Shown: positions 23,873 to 35,686 of the stretch, one piece after another | Position numbering within the stretch: the first letter of the stretch is position 1 | Layout of the letters: each line of letters starts with the position of its first letter | Translations under genes and position numbers: made by a program | The notes under the pieces: model-generated | Told to the model about the DNA's origin: nothing | Database searches by the model: none | What the model saw: the letters and a program-made list of their open reading frames with translations, nothing else | Origin: Datura wrightii | Lineage: Eukaryota > Streptophyta > Magnoliopsida > Solanales > Solanaceae | Assembly: GCA_035772735.1 (NCBI GenBank) | Contig: JASDFA010000007.1 | Location: forward strand, 74,114,501 to 74,178,500 | Length of the DNA stretch: 64,000 nt | Direction: 5' to 3'

Positions 23873-25489
23873 TAAAACATGAGAGTAAGGACAACATGCT
23901 ATAAATCATGATTGCAATATAGTCATAAAACATGAGCTTTTTATCATAATCTGAAGTATAATGACCCAATATTTTGAAAATAAAATTATAAAGCTCAACA
24001 TGTTTGAAATTATAAATAAAACTCATAAATTGATCAATGAGTCAAAAATACTATAAGTCATGGTGTCAAAAATCATGAACATGATAAAACATGAAACATG
24101 TTGAATAGTGGGAGATTCTCATAACCGACATACTCCAAGTGAGCATCATATATTCCAACCTATAACCATGGTTGGAAAGGTGTCCATACCTTGCCAAGGT
24201 TAAGCACCACAAAGGCGTGATTTCTCTCATTGGCCTAGTAGCGTAAGGAAGACACTCTCAACTGGCGAGGACCCCTTAGCTAGGGGTCAAGGAAAACACT
24301 CTTTACTAGTGAGGATCCGTTATCTTACAGTGGTACGTAGTTTTGAGACCTGCATGCGCTGAAACCCTGTCTACTCGGTGTTAAATACTACTCTCAAAAC
24401 ATAAATATTGCTCATAATCATACTTGAAACATGGGTTTTGCATGGACAAGTTTAAAAAACATGATGAATTCATAAATTCCCTGACATACGTGAACTAGCC
24501 ATGAAAATAATGCTGAAGATTCATCCATGATACATAAGCTTTATATTCATGAGATTCATACATACTTGAGTAAATCATGCTAAATTAAAAATAGAGAATC
24601 GTGAGAGTTTTTCATAGAAATCATGTCATCATAACCATAAAAAATAAGTAGAATCATAAGAGAATCAATTTCGTTGAAGATTGCAGAGTTCTGCATAAAA
24701 GGGTCTAACCTTAGAAATTTATGAAAATCATAATTGGAGACTTGAAGGAATGGAAATCACGAAATTTAGACTTGATATTGGGCATAAGAGTGGAAGAAAT
24801 CACCCATTCATAACCCCACATACTTGGATTGAAGAGCTCTTGACACTAGCTTAAGACCTAAGAGAATTAGAGAACATGAACCCAAGCTTCCTTGGGAACA
24901 TTGAGAGAATTTGATCTTCAATATGCGGTGTTTTGAGTGGAATGAGAGTTTAGGAAGCGTTATAGGTTTAACCCTTAAATACACCTCTTAGAAAACCCAA
25001 AATGACCTGTTTTAGGAATTCAAACCATAGGAAGTTATGAAAATATCCTTTGGAACTCGCATTGAAAATCTACCCGTCCAGCGTCACGGCTCATACCACG
25101 GCTCATGGTGACCCTTCATGGTCACTGGAGCAATGTTGTTCAATAACTATACCTCTTCTAACAACCCCTCAGTACCATTCATATCAGTATAGTACAATCC
25201 ATATGTTTCTCTCATGGTTACTAGGACAAATTTTGGTTGCTCCTCTAACTTCATCTCACAAGTGGTGGTACGACTTGTACCACCTCACTATCGATCATAC
25301 TAAACTTGTGGTTACTAAAACAAATCCTTAACATTTCTATAGACACCTCATCACGAGCACTTACCACGGACCATACCTCCCTAACATGACTCGTGGTATG
25401 GTCCGTCCTTAGAAAAATTGCAGATTTGTTTTTCTGCTGATTCTACTTCATGTCTAGGATCTGATCTTAGAGACTTTTAGGGTATTACA

Positions 25490-25740
25490 TTATCTCCACC
25501 TTGGGAATATTCATCCTCAAATGGTGTCTAATAGAGCTAGAAAGATAGGGAATGAGCTACAATCCCAATACTGAAAGTTATAGACTGAATACTAATAGAG
25601 TGATTTAGTCCGAACTGAGATACATATACTGTGCATACTATGACATGAGAGGACCTGAAGGACATAAAACTGACATGAATCTAAGTAGAGCACTATAGAA
25701 GAAACTACCATCTCATTCTGAAACTGAGCCAGGAGGAAAG
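25490..25740 (-). other. B1 polypurine tract and 3' untranslated region
   Basis: The purine tract AAGGTGGAGATAA (25502-25490, minus) is followed by short non-coding sequence between the LTR and the chromodomain-type tail of pol. Confidence 0.75.
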
Positions 25741-26288
25741 AGGTGAAGGTACTTGGCCGTCATATCTGCTTTGGCTTCCCAAGTAGCTCCCTCTACAAGC
25801 TGGTTCCTCCAAAGGACTTTCACTGAAGCGACCTCCTTGCTTCTTAGCTTATGAACCTAATGGTCAAAAAATCTTAATCAGAACTTCCCCATATATAAGG
25901 TTATCCTTCACTCCAATATTCTCTACAGGTACGACTAGAGCCGAATTGCCAATGCACATCTTTAATAAGGACACATGGAAAATCGAATGCACTAATGCCA
26001 ACTCTGCGGGCAACTCCAACTCATAAGCCACATTGCCAATACATCTCAAAATCCTATAAAGACCAACTTATCAGGTACTAAGCTTTTCTTTCTTGCCAAA
26101 TTTCATCACTCCCTTCATGGATGAAACTTTCAACAACACCCAATCATCAACTCTGAACTCAAGCTCCCTTCTCCTCACATTCGTATAGGATTTCTGATGA
26201 CTCTGAGTTGTTTTAATCCTTTCTCTAATCAGTTGAACCTTATCCATAGCCTCATAAACTGAATCTGGCCCTATAAACATGGCCTAGC
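25741..26288 (-). pseudogene. B1 integrase C-terminus and chromodomain-type tail
   Basis: On the minus strand, 26280-26071 gives a barrel segment (FIGPDSVYEAMDKVQLIRER, WVLLKVSSMKGVMKFGKK). After a stop, 26049-25864 gives IGNVAYELELPAELA and HSIFHVSLLKMCIG. The tail with Trp-Glu chromodomain remnants runs to about 25745. It is closely related to H1 (11230-11790). Element E cuts it at 26288, and the upstream part resumes at 38931. Confidence 0.82.
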
Positions 26289-27701
26289 TATTCGCGGGTT
26301 TGGTAACTACACGTAAGTGCACGTGGTCAAACAAGTAGTAAAATGGCTTAAGTAAGCCAAGTATCGATCCCACAGGGACTGAACTAAGGTAATAATTAAC
26401 TTAAGTGTTAATGAACTATAACTTTAAGAATGCAGACAAACAATTAAACAATAGTTGGAGAGTTTGAGTTTCCTAATTTCTACGAATCTAAGACAGAATT
26501 CTAAAGTGAGTCTAAACAATAGTAATGAGCATGCTGAGGTTAAAACGAACATGCAGGGAAGTAATTTATCGATACAATTCAATTAATCTTTCCTTCGGTT
26601 GCTAGTCAAGAATTATTGCATATGGATTGAAACTTTCGTATCCTACCCAACTTAAGAATCATGAACCTTCAACCTACATTTCTGTGATAAAAGAATTTCA
26701 TGTTCTAGCCATACAAAACCGATTCCTTAATTGACTAATAAGACTTTCAGATATATTTCTATTTTGAATGTAAATCAATTCTCAATTTTCCCAAACTAAG
26801 AAGAGATCATATCCTACCAATTCACAACTTCCCAATTTCTTTTCTTTTCAAAATCAAAATTGGATTTTTTAGATATACATTAACATTGGCCAAACATTAA
26901 TGCAGTAAGAACAAGAATTGATAGAACAACCATTGAAGAAAAAATGAAAACTAAATTGATCAACAATTTCATTCCACTACAATTGTTCTTAACCTTAGCA
27001 AGAAGTGAATTTAGCCACTCATTTGTAGATTAAACATCATCAAATAAGTGTAATTCATACAAACAATTGAGATAAAAGAGAAAGAGATAGAGAAGAACCC
27101 TAAAATTTTCGTCCCCTCAACTACCTGTAACCCACGTTCTTGCTCAACCAAGTCAGAATGTTTAAAAATAAACCTAAGTGTGCTATTTATACTAGTGAGA
27201 ATTTTTCCCGGAATAACAAGCAACATGGCACGGAGTGTATCGCGGAGCACTCCCTCCGTGCCACGGGTCTAACGCGGACTCTCTCTGGAATCAGGTTCCT
27301 CAGCAATTTCTCCTTGGTGTGCCACGGCCTGCAACGCGGAGCCAGGCCAACATGTCACGGCGCAATCGCGAACCTTCACTGGAATTGGCCAAAATAAATC
27401 ACCCAAGGCAGAATGTCTCCGCGATGGCAACGTGACACGGCTCCATTGTGGAGCCCTTATTTTTGCTACTCTTCCTTGACCTTTTCCACTCCTTGCTTCC
27501 AAGTCCATTCTTGATTTTTACCAACATGTATCTTTGCTTCCCAAAATTACATTTTACCTGCAAAACAACACTAATCATTTTGGTTAGTATAAATTCACAT
27601 TTTAACTACAAATCACATGATAATGCACACATAACAATAGATAAACAAGACGAAATGAAGCATTTGAGTATCACTTGGGCATATAATTCTGCCCAAGATC
27701 A
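26289..27701 (-). repeat. Element E 3' LTR (1413 bp)
   Basis: In sense orientation it begins TGATCTTGGGC at 27701 and ends GCGAATA at 26289 (the 5' copy has CGAACA). TATAAATA is at 27191-27184 on the minus strand. Just upstream are TGGCACGGAG and CTCCGTGCCA (27226-27235 and 27254-27263), a perfect 10-base inverted repeat, then further CGCGGAG and GTGACACGG blocks to about 27450. Confidence 0.93.
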
Positions 27702-27714
27702 CTTAGCCCACACT
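27702..27714 (-). other. Polypurine tract of element E
   Basis: The minus strand reads AGTGTGGGCTAAG against the 3' LTR; the intact version in F is AGTGTGGGGTAAG. Confidence 0.85.
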
Positions 27715-29514
27715 TAAAACCTTGTTCGTCCTCAAATAATACTGTCACATCTCATGCAATTGACACCCACACATAGCTACTTTGGCTAGACAATTCAAGC
27801 TACGACTATACCGATTATCTAATATAGCAAATCATCAAGAAAACATGCATGGTCTCATCCATATAATGACATACACTATATTAAGACCTCCTAAACTCAA
27901 GAATCGACTCTCGATCTTGGCAAACTCATGCAAATCAACTGATCAAGACATCTGACACGAAATTCAATCTCTCGTCAAGTATGTGCCCTCACAACACAAG
28001 AGAAATTTCCCCCTTTTCAATCATATGATTTCCAAAGCATTACATGTAGAGGTATATGAACACGATTTCGCTCTCTCTCCCAAAGAATTCACATGCATCA
28101 TGTCATGAACCATAGGCTTGCCTCTAGTGTATTACTCCACTAATATAAGGTCGCGTGATGTAAGATCACGTAGGACTTAACAGGTTGTAATGTAAGCTAA
28201 GGAACTAGTAAATACTGGGCTAACCAATAATAGCAACTAACTTCCTTAAGCGCTTTTCAATACATCCCACCATCATTATGGGCCTTGTTTCTTCCTTCAT
28301 CTTCTCTTTCTTGAATTTTCCTCTTTATTTTTGTTCCCATCTCTTTAAGCACACTCGACTTAATAACAACAATTAGTTATACATCTTTATTTTATTTAAT
28401 TTCAGCAAGTGCACCTTTGACCTTTTCTTTACTTTCACCACTTCCGCTTTTCCTTTCTTTTCACAATTCTCACTCCTTGACACTGTGGGAAAACTATTTT
28501 TCTTGAGCGCTTAAGAGTTTTGGATGAAATTCAAGGCTAATGAAAAGAAGGGATTAAGCTCGTTTGTACCTCTTCAAAGAAAGAAAAAAAATAGGCTAAA
28601 GGCCCCAAAACTAGGATGTACATTCAAGGTAGGTATGATAATGGAAAAACTTTCAGTTTAATCAAAGAAATGCCTACATCCTTTCCTACAATACATATCC
28701 TTTATTTCGTTTCGTACACACACCAGGTAAGTTTTAGACACTTCACAATAGCATGGAATAATCTAAAACTCACCTCACACTCATTGCACATGCTCAACTC
28801 AAGACATATTCACAGACTCTTCAATCAGCTAATTACAAGAATTCAATATTAAGCCTCAATCACACCGAATAGAACTCTATGGCCTAGGTATCTCAACATG
28901 TTTACACATTTGCATGCTTTCATATGAATCACCTTTGCATCTTAATATCATGTACAACACGCAACAAGAATTCCGAACCATGAAGTAGCGACACATTCGG
29001 GAAACAAACAAGAGAAAGAAAATAAAAGAAAGAAAAAACTACTCCTATCGACTACATTTCCCTTAAGACAGTCGTCATCCATCCATCATAGGGAACGGTC
29101 ACTATTTACGACTTCAGTTCAATGGGACTATTCTCGGTAAAAGCACCAAAAACAAACGCCGATAAACCCAATCATAAGAAAATTCAACAAAAATTTTTTA
29201 AAAATATTGAATATTTCAATAGAAAACAAAAAATATTTACAAAAAAATATTTACACAACCAACCAACCAACAACAGCTCACACAACACACAACAACTTAA
29301 TATTCATTACACACCGAATTACATTACGGAGCATACCACACAAAATCACAGGGTCACATTTTTTTCACAAGCACAACAACACAAGACATAAACATAAACA
29401 AAAACAATGAAACAGCCAACACCTAACTACTCCCACCCCACACTTAAACCGAACACTGTCCCCAGTGTTCACAAAATTCAACATATCACATAGGTGGGTG
29501 GTGAAACTCCCTGA
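27715..29514 (-). other. Element E 3' untranslated region
   Basis: This is 1.8 kb without a supported gene between the third ORF and purine tract. It matches F 58075-59960 in order. Conserved blocks include 29058-29095 (inverted arms TTCCCT/AGGGAA around TGATGGATGGATGACGA) and 28075-28140 (CTCTCTCCCAAAGAATTC onwards). The plus-strand frames here are antisense chance frames. Confidence 0.7.
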
Positions 29515-30735
29515 TCAATCGAAGTATTCAACTTCTTCATTAGGTGTCGTTGCCTCATCTCCCATATCTGAATCATCCCCACCGTCTTCATCGGACTCAA
29601 TATCTGAGTCCTCACGGCATGTCTCCTCATCGGTAGGGACATCATCATCTACCGGCTCCACAAACACTGGCCCCACTATGCATAGCGCCCTGGCACTTTC
29701 GCCGAAGGGGTAATCCAACTCGAGCTGTCATAACTCATCCTCTGTTGCTAGCCTCCCACGTATGCGCAACTGCAACATCTGTATCCCGTACATACAGACC
29801 ATATACTGATCATCCCGAGCATGTCGCTCAGCTAGTGTGAGAACTGGCCCGTGAGTAGTGTCAGGTGCCTTGGTTTTGGTGACATCCAAGGCACGCCTAT
29901 CAATTTGCGTGATATAGTCCAAGGCCTCTTCCTCGATATCATGGCCCCTCAGAAACGTGGTAAGCAAACCACCGAACCCGTACCTATGCCCTTGATGGAG
30001 TCGGGCTCTCTTCATGGAGGAGCTGATCACCTCCCCAACATTTATCTCAATCCCTTTCGTCAGGGCATACACCAAGCACACTCGATCCCGGGTGACATCT
30101 GTCATGTGCACCCCTGGGATTAGGCAGGAACACACAATTTTTAGCCAAATCCTGGCTTCCCTGTTCATCTGAGAGTAAGGCAGTGTTTGATGGTAGCCCC
30201 TCTCCTTGTGCCTGCTCCACCGTGCTATCGAACGGGCTCCACACAAAGTGCGTGTGATATCCGCATTAGGTGGAGTTATGTTCAGCTGTCGGAGTACATG
30301 GGCGTCTGTGTCCCGCGCCCCCAATATAACATTCAGGTGATGGGGATCAAAGGTGACAACTTGCCCCCTTATCTTGACAGTGTGACTGCGGAGGGTCGGG
30401 TTCCAGTTGGCATAAAACTCCCGAATCAGATAGAGATTGCACTCCTTGGGCTCTTCAAAGATGAAGTTCAGCCCGGCAGTGTCAATCCTGTGTACGATCC
30501 TCGGGAATTCCTGTGCCAGCGGCTCCCGTGCTATATGCTCTTTTGGGAAGTATTTGGTTTCTTTGTGTTTTGCATACCATTTCTTCCCTTCATCAGTCAC
30601 CCATCGGGTTCTGTATTGTCGGTGTTGGCCTCTCGGAACCGCTGGTGCTGCTGGGATTGCTGTTCCCAACCTTATCCTTTTTCTACCGGCGCCCGATATG
30701 GACGCTCCCTTTCCTTTATCTTGTCTGCCCGACAT
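29515..30735 (-). pseudogene. Element E third ORF, one nonsense codon (plant transposon protein-like)
   Basis: The start is ATG at 30735, just after a conserved splice acceptor. It encodes MSGRQDKGKGAS and continues collinear with the intact F protein, including YRTRWVTDEGKKWYAKHKE, REFYANWNPTLRSHTVKIRG and RDRVCLVYALTKG. A Trp codon of the F copy is TGA here (29730-29728). The frame then continues, collinear with F, to an acidic C-terminus ending near 29515. By overall look it belongs with the proteins annotated as putative plant transposon protein in Athila-like elements; I could not search to confirm. No signal peptide or membrane segment is seen. Confidence 0.82.
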
Positions 30736-30740
30736 TGTTC

Positions 30741-31719
30741 CTGCACATATAACCATACAATCCCAATGTTATTCAAATCATAACTAGCTACGACTAAGGT
30801 TGGGTTTAATTGAATCACCCCACACTTAGTATTTAGCCGTAATTTAAAACAATTCGGCAAGACATTCATGATTTCACAATTCTTAACCGTCAACATTCTT
30901 AGTGCCTTCATATAATTCGATGGAATAGTTACTATATACTACTCAGACTTCGTACAACGAATACAATATCGCCATCGATTCCATTACATCACATAGCACT
31001 TAGTGAAATTTTTGTTCTCAACAACCTATGCAATTCACCAATTTCATTTTTCAGAAAATTCCCTTGTCTACTTAGCATATTCATTTATATTCACAACATC
31101 ATTCACATCACCCAACATGCACAACTCAAAATTTTTTTTCCACATTTCAACCAAATTTAGTTTCTTCCTATTCAAATTCCAACCCTAGCTTCCAATTACA
31201 CAAAAATTCAATAAAACATGCATTCATCGAGTTCATATACTCACAACGATATTAGGAACATCAATCAATCATAACTTAAATGAATTCAAGCTCAATTTGC
31301 ACTTAGGGCAAGGTTTACTCACCTCTCATGTTCAAAAATTGAAAATTCAAGCAAGAATGAGGTTAAGTTCAAGAACATACCTTTAATCCGATAAAATCGA
31401 AGAAAAGTTGAAGAAAATTTGTGCCTAGGTCTGTGTCACGTTGGGGGAGGAGGGAATTTGGGGTGTTGGTCGCGGAGGGAATGGAAAATGGGGAAAAAAT
31501 AGAGGAGAATCGGGGTGTAAAGGGTGTTTTTCGCCCGGGTTACCTGGCGACCCGGTGTGACCCGACAAGAATTACACCTCAGTGTGTCACGAAGGGTAAC
31601 GCGGAGCACACCCTCCGTGACACGGAGCCATCGCGTAGGTGCTCTGGAAATTTTAAAAAAATTCAGAATACCTTCAACGTGTCACGGAGGGTAACGCGGA
31701 GGCCCTCCTCCGTGACACG
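30741..31719 (-). promoter_or_regulatory. Element E internal promoter region and 5'-UTR intron of third ORF
   Basis: On the minus strand, two CG-rich inverted-repeat units lie at about 31719-31580. The better one has 13-base arms CGTGTCACGGAGG/CCTCCGTGACACG at 31678-31690 and 31707-31719. Next come a short pyrimidine-rich leader and a splice donor AAG|GTATGT (intron starts 31380). The acceptor TGTGCAG (intron ends 30741) is six bases before the ORF ATG. The 640-base intron and its sites match F in position and donor sequence. Confidence 0.6.
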
Positions 31720-31949
31720 GAGCCAATGCGTAGGCTCACTGTCATGCCATTTTTTATTTTTCTCACCTCGAATTTTTTCCTTTGAGCTTTTTTGCATTTT
31801 TGCCCTCCATTTCACCTGAAAATCATTTCCAAGCAAGAAATTGGTTAGAATTCATAGGTTTCAATGCAAACACAATTTTTTTTTTATTTTTCTCTTCTTT
31901 TTTTTTCTTTTCTTTTTCAACTAATTCTACTCATCTAGTACAACAATTT

Positions 31950-31968
31950 CACGGGTTGCCTCCCCGTG
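31950..31968 (-). other. Conserved AGGCAA-loop hairpin, element E copy
   Basis: The minus strand reads CACGGG, G, AGGCAA, CCCGTG, preceded by GCCGTGACGGTAAACCATG. It lies about 40 bases after the integrase stop at 32009. The extra G enlarges the loop or slips into the stem. Confidence 0.75.
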
Positions 31969-32008
31969 CAGCGCATGGTTTACCGTCACGGCTCGACGTC
32001 ATTGACGC

Positions 32009-33037
32009 TCAATCATCCTTTAGAGTGATGGACGTCTTCTCTCGAATAGCGTCCTCACCCCAGTAATGCTTACAACGTTGCCCATTAACCAAGAACGTGG
32101 CACATCGATCTTCTTGCCACAACTCCACTGCCTCGTGCGGGGTCATTCTCACAACCTCAAACGGGCCTGACCATTTTGACCGCAATTTCCCTGGAAATAG
32201 CTTCAATCTTGAATTGAAAAGCAACACTTTCTGCCCCAGCTCGAAAATACGATTCACCATATGCTTATCCTGCCACCTCTTTGTTTTCTCTTTGTAGCAG
32301 TTGGCGCTTTCATAAGCATGCCAACGAAACTCATCAAGTTCGATGAGTTGCATCAGCCTCTTCTTGCCCGCTAGCTCTAGGTCCATATTCAATTTCCTCA
32401 CGGCCCAGAAAGCTCGGTGTTCTAGCTCCACCGGTAGATGACACGCTTTTCCATTGACCAATCAATATGGAGAAGTCCCAATTGGTGTCTTGTAAGCAGT
32501 TCTATAAGCCCACAACGCATCGTCGAGTTTGCTTGACCAATCACTACGTTTTGCATTCACTGTTTTCTGGAGAATCTGCTTCACTTCTCTGTTCGACACC
32601 TCCACTTGCCCACTAGTTTGGGGATGGTATACTGTTGACACCTTGTGGCGCACCCCATACTTAGCTAGCAACTTTTTGAAACTTGCATTGACAAAATGAG
32701 CCCCTCCATCACTGATAATGGCTCAGGGTGCCCCGAACCTGGTGAAAATGTGCTTTTTCACAAATTTCGTTACCACCTTGTTGTCATTCTTGGGGCAAGC
32801 TGTTGCTTCAACCCAATTTGATACATAATCAATGGCCACCAAGATGTAACGATTACCAAATGACGGTGGGAACAGGCCCATGAAATCTATACCCCATACA
32901 TCAAAGATCTCCACTTCTAGTATATGTTGCAGCGACATCTCTTGCCTCCTACCAATTGTGCCTGTCCTTTGACATCTATCACACATTTTTACGTATGCCA
33001 TAGAGTCTCTAAACAGTGTAGGCCAAAAGAAACCAGA
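32009..33037 (-). pseudogene. Element E integrase
   Basis: The zinc-binding region is split by a stop at about 33037: His residues in LYGGHHGGEQIAHKVL lie upstream, and MCDRCQRTG follows. Core motifs are VWGIDFMGLFPPS (first Asp, about 32900), IISDGGAHF (second Asp, about 32710) and HPQTSGQVEVSNREVK (Glu, about 32620). A stop precedes LVNGKACHLPVELEHRAFWA at 32461, and the C-terminal barrel ends KHYWGEDAIREKTS with the stop at 32009. At least three in-frame nonsense codons. It catalyses cDNA insertion in intact relatives. Confidence 0.88.
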
Positions 33038-34745
33038 CTATAGCACCTTGTGTGCTATCTGCTCGCCTCCGTGGTGCCCTCCATACAATGAAGAGTGACA
33101 ACTCCTCAAAACTTCTGCAATCTGGCTCTCCGGGATGCATCTTCTCATAACCTGATCCGGTCCCTGTTTAAACAAGTATGACTCATCCCAAATAAAATAC
33201 CAAAAATTATGCCTCAATTTTTTTCTCTGCTGAGCCATAGCCTCCGGTGGATAGACTCCACTCACTAGAAAATTCACTATGTCTGCATACCAAGGGATCT
33301 TAGCTTCCCTTATTGCTAAGAGCTGCTCATTCGAAAACTCCTCTTTTATGCTGTCACCTTCCTTCACATGCGACCGGCTTTCCAATCGCGATAGGTGATC
33401 TGCCACTTGATTCTCGCTCCCCTTTCTGTACATAATCTCTAGGTCAAACTCTTGCAACAACAAGATCCATCTGATCAGCCTGGGCTTTGCATCCTTCTTG
33501 TTAAACAGATACCGAATAGCTGCATGATCGGTATACACCACTACTCTAGAACCCACCAAATAGGACCTGAATTTATCAAACGCGAACACCAATTCTAGCA
33601 TCTCCTTTTCTGTGACTATATAATTGACTTGGGCAGCGTCCAGTGTTTTGCTTGCATAATGAATGGAATGAAAGATTCTATTCCTCCGCTGCCCCAATAC
33701 CGCTCCCACAGCCACATCACTTGCATCACACATCAGTTCAAATGATTGTTCCTAGATCGGAGAAATAAGGATAGATGGTTCTATCAATTTCTGCTTCAAC
33801 TCCTCGAATGCTTTGACACAATCTTCATCAAACTCAAACTTCACCTCTTTTTCTAGCAACCTGCATATCGGTCTAGAAATTTGAGAGAAGTTCTTAATGA
33901 ACCATCTGTAGAACCCTGCATGCTCGAGAAAACTGCGAACACCCTTCACTGACACAGGTGGTGGTAGCTTTTCAATAACTTCGATCTTAGCACAATCGAC
34001 CTCCAACCCCTTGCAAGACACTTTATGGCCAAGGACAATACCCTCCTTGACTAAGAAATGACATTTCTCCCAGTTGAGTACAGGGTTGGATTCTTCACAG
34101 TGAGCTAGCACCCTATCAAGATTCTGCAAACAGGTAGCAAACAAATTATCAAAAATAGAAAAATCATCCATAAATACCTCGACGAAATCTTCCACCATGT
34201 CGTGAAAGATCGCTATCATGCATCTCTGGAATGTGGCGGGTGCATTGCATAAACCAAATGGCATCCGCCTAAAAGCATATGTCCCATAAGGACATGTGAA
34301 AGTAGTCTTCTCCTGGTCCTCCGATGCTATGGCTATTTGGCTATAGCCAGAGTACCCATCAAGGAAATAATAATATTCTTGTCCAGCCAATCTTTCCAAT
34401 ATTTGATCAATGAACGGGATAGGATAGTGATCTTTCCTTGTGGCTTCATTGAGGTTTCTGTAGTCCATGCAAATCCGCCAGCCTATGACGGTGCGAGTAG
34501 GGATCAGCTCCTTTTTTTCATTGGTGACCACGGTCATCCCTCCCTTCTATGGGACACACTGAACGGGGCTGACCCATTCGTTGTCCGAAATTTGATAGAC
34601 CACACCTGCATCAAGCCACTTAATTACTTCTTTCCTAACCACGTCCTTCATCATCGGATTCAACCTCCGCTGAGGCTGAACAGTTGGCTTTGCTCCTATC
34701 TCCATGAAAATTCTGTGTGTGCAAAAAGTTGGATTGATACCCTAA
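33038..34745 (-). pseudogene. Element E reverse transcriptase and RNase H
   Basis: From about 34745 the RT fingers (LNPMMKDVVRKEVIKWLDAG, ISDNEWVSPVQCVP) lead, past a stop near 34538, to the palm. Motifs there include WRICMDYRNLNEATRKDH, YYYFLDGYSGYSQI (first catalytic Asp), FGLCNAPATFQRCM and VFMDDFSIF, where the usual YxDD is FMDD, a form common in this lineage. After a stop at about 33752, RNase H spans 33733-33038 with LMCDASDVAVGAVLG, VVYTDHAAIRYL and NQVADHLSRLE. Besides these stops the domains are intact in length. Confidence 0.9.
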
Positions 34746-34759
34746 ATATCTGACATCTG

Positions 34760-35683
34760 TCAGCCCAATGCTTTCTTTCTTCTTTTGAGGACCACCAATG
34801 CTTCCTTTTCCTGTGCCTCCATCAATTCTTCGGAGATGATGACTAGCAAAGTGTCATCTTCCCCCAAAAAGACATATATTAAATGGGGAGGCAATGTTTT
34901 AAACTCCAGCTTTGGTGCTTCCTCAATAGATGGTTTCGGCAAGGGTTCCAGGGACCTCATCAAAGGCTGAAAGTCATGCTTCCTGAGATACCATTGTGGT
35001 TCATTGAACATTTGCACCATCTCATAAGTATCTTTATCTCTAAAATGATCGGAGCTCGTCAATGCTCTTTCCAATGGATCTCGAGATTCAACAATCTGAA
35101 GAATTTATGCTTGATTTAGCACATTGATTGCTGAAAGCTCCTCATGTATGGCCGGAAGCTTCATGGCCTTATATACATCAAATACATCCACTTTGTCATG
35201 CGCCCGCATGGTTAGCTGCCCTGGAGCTACATCAATCAAAGCTCTCCCAGTTGCTAAGAAAGGACGTGCCAAAATAAATGGGACTTCCGCATCCAGCTCA
35301 AAATCCAGAACAATAAATTCTACGGGGAAGATAAGGGAGCCCACTTGCACCAGCACGTCCTCCAAAATGCCATCTGGTCTGGCCAAAGAATGGTCCGCTA
35401 ATTTCAAGATCAGTGTAGTTGGTCTATGACTGTCCAGCCCCAACTTCTTAAACACCGATGTCGGCATCAAGTTAATACTTGCTCCCAAGTCACATAATCC
35501 GTGAGCTCGAATACTTTTCCCATATGTGATTTGAATTGTAAAGCTCCCAGGGTCCTTGAGCTTTATTGGCAACCTGTTCTGTATCCGAGAAGTGCACTCC
35601 TCAGTAAGCGCCACTGTAGCATACTCCGTCAATCTGCTTTTGTTAGCTACGATGTCCTTGATATACTTTGCATATTTGGGCAC
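34760..35683 (-). pseudogene. Element E aspartic protease and protease-RT linker
   Basis: Retropepsin domain at 35683-35105: IRAHGLCDLGASINLMP holds the catalytic Asp in DLGA, with VPFILARPFLATGRALID as the flap-to-core end. After a stop, 35074-34760 carries the linker with EFKTLPPHLIYVFLG, also seen in G. The protease matures the gag-pol polyprotein. It overlaps the end of the gag frame in the polyprotein layout. Confidence 0.87.
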
Positions 35684-35686
35684 TCC

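Larger units (their letters stand above)
17514..25489 (-). repeat. B1 3' LTR, about 2.1 kb, interrupted by element C
   Basis: The two segments are 17514-17994 and 23878-25489. In sense orientation it starts TGTAATACCC (25489) and ends GGTCATGACA (17514). A purine tract AAGGTGGAGATAA (25502-25490, minus) precedes it. The left segment aligns with the B1 5' LTR at 45676 onwards. Words like CACGGCTCATGGTGA and CGTGGTATG (25060-25410) form the same inverted-repeat type found in H1, G, L1 and J1 LTRs. No gene is present. Confidence 0.85.

Noticed and set aside
30187..30783. A 198-residue plus-strand frame and several neighbours of 80-116 residues
   Set aside because: They are antisense to the third ORF of element E, whose protein is collinear with the intact F copy. 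They have no motif of their own.
31421..31819. A 132-residue plus-strand frame
   Set aside because: It reads antisense through the CG-rich inverted repeats upstream of the E third ORF. CG-rich repeats lack stops by composition.
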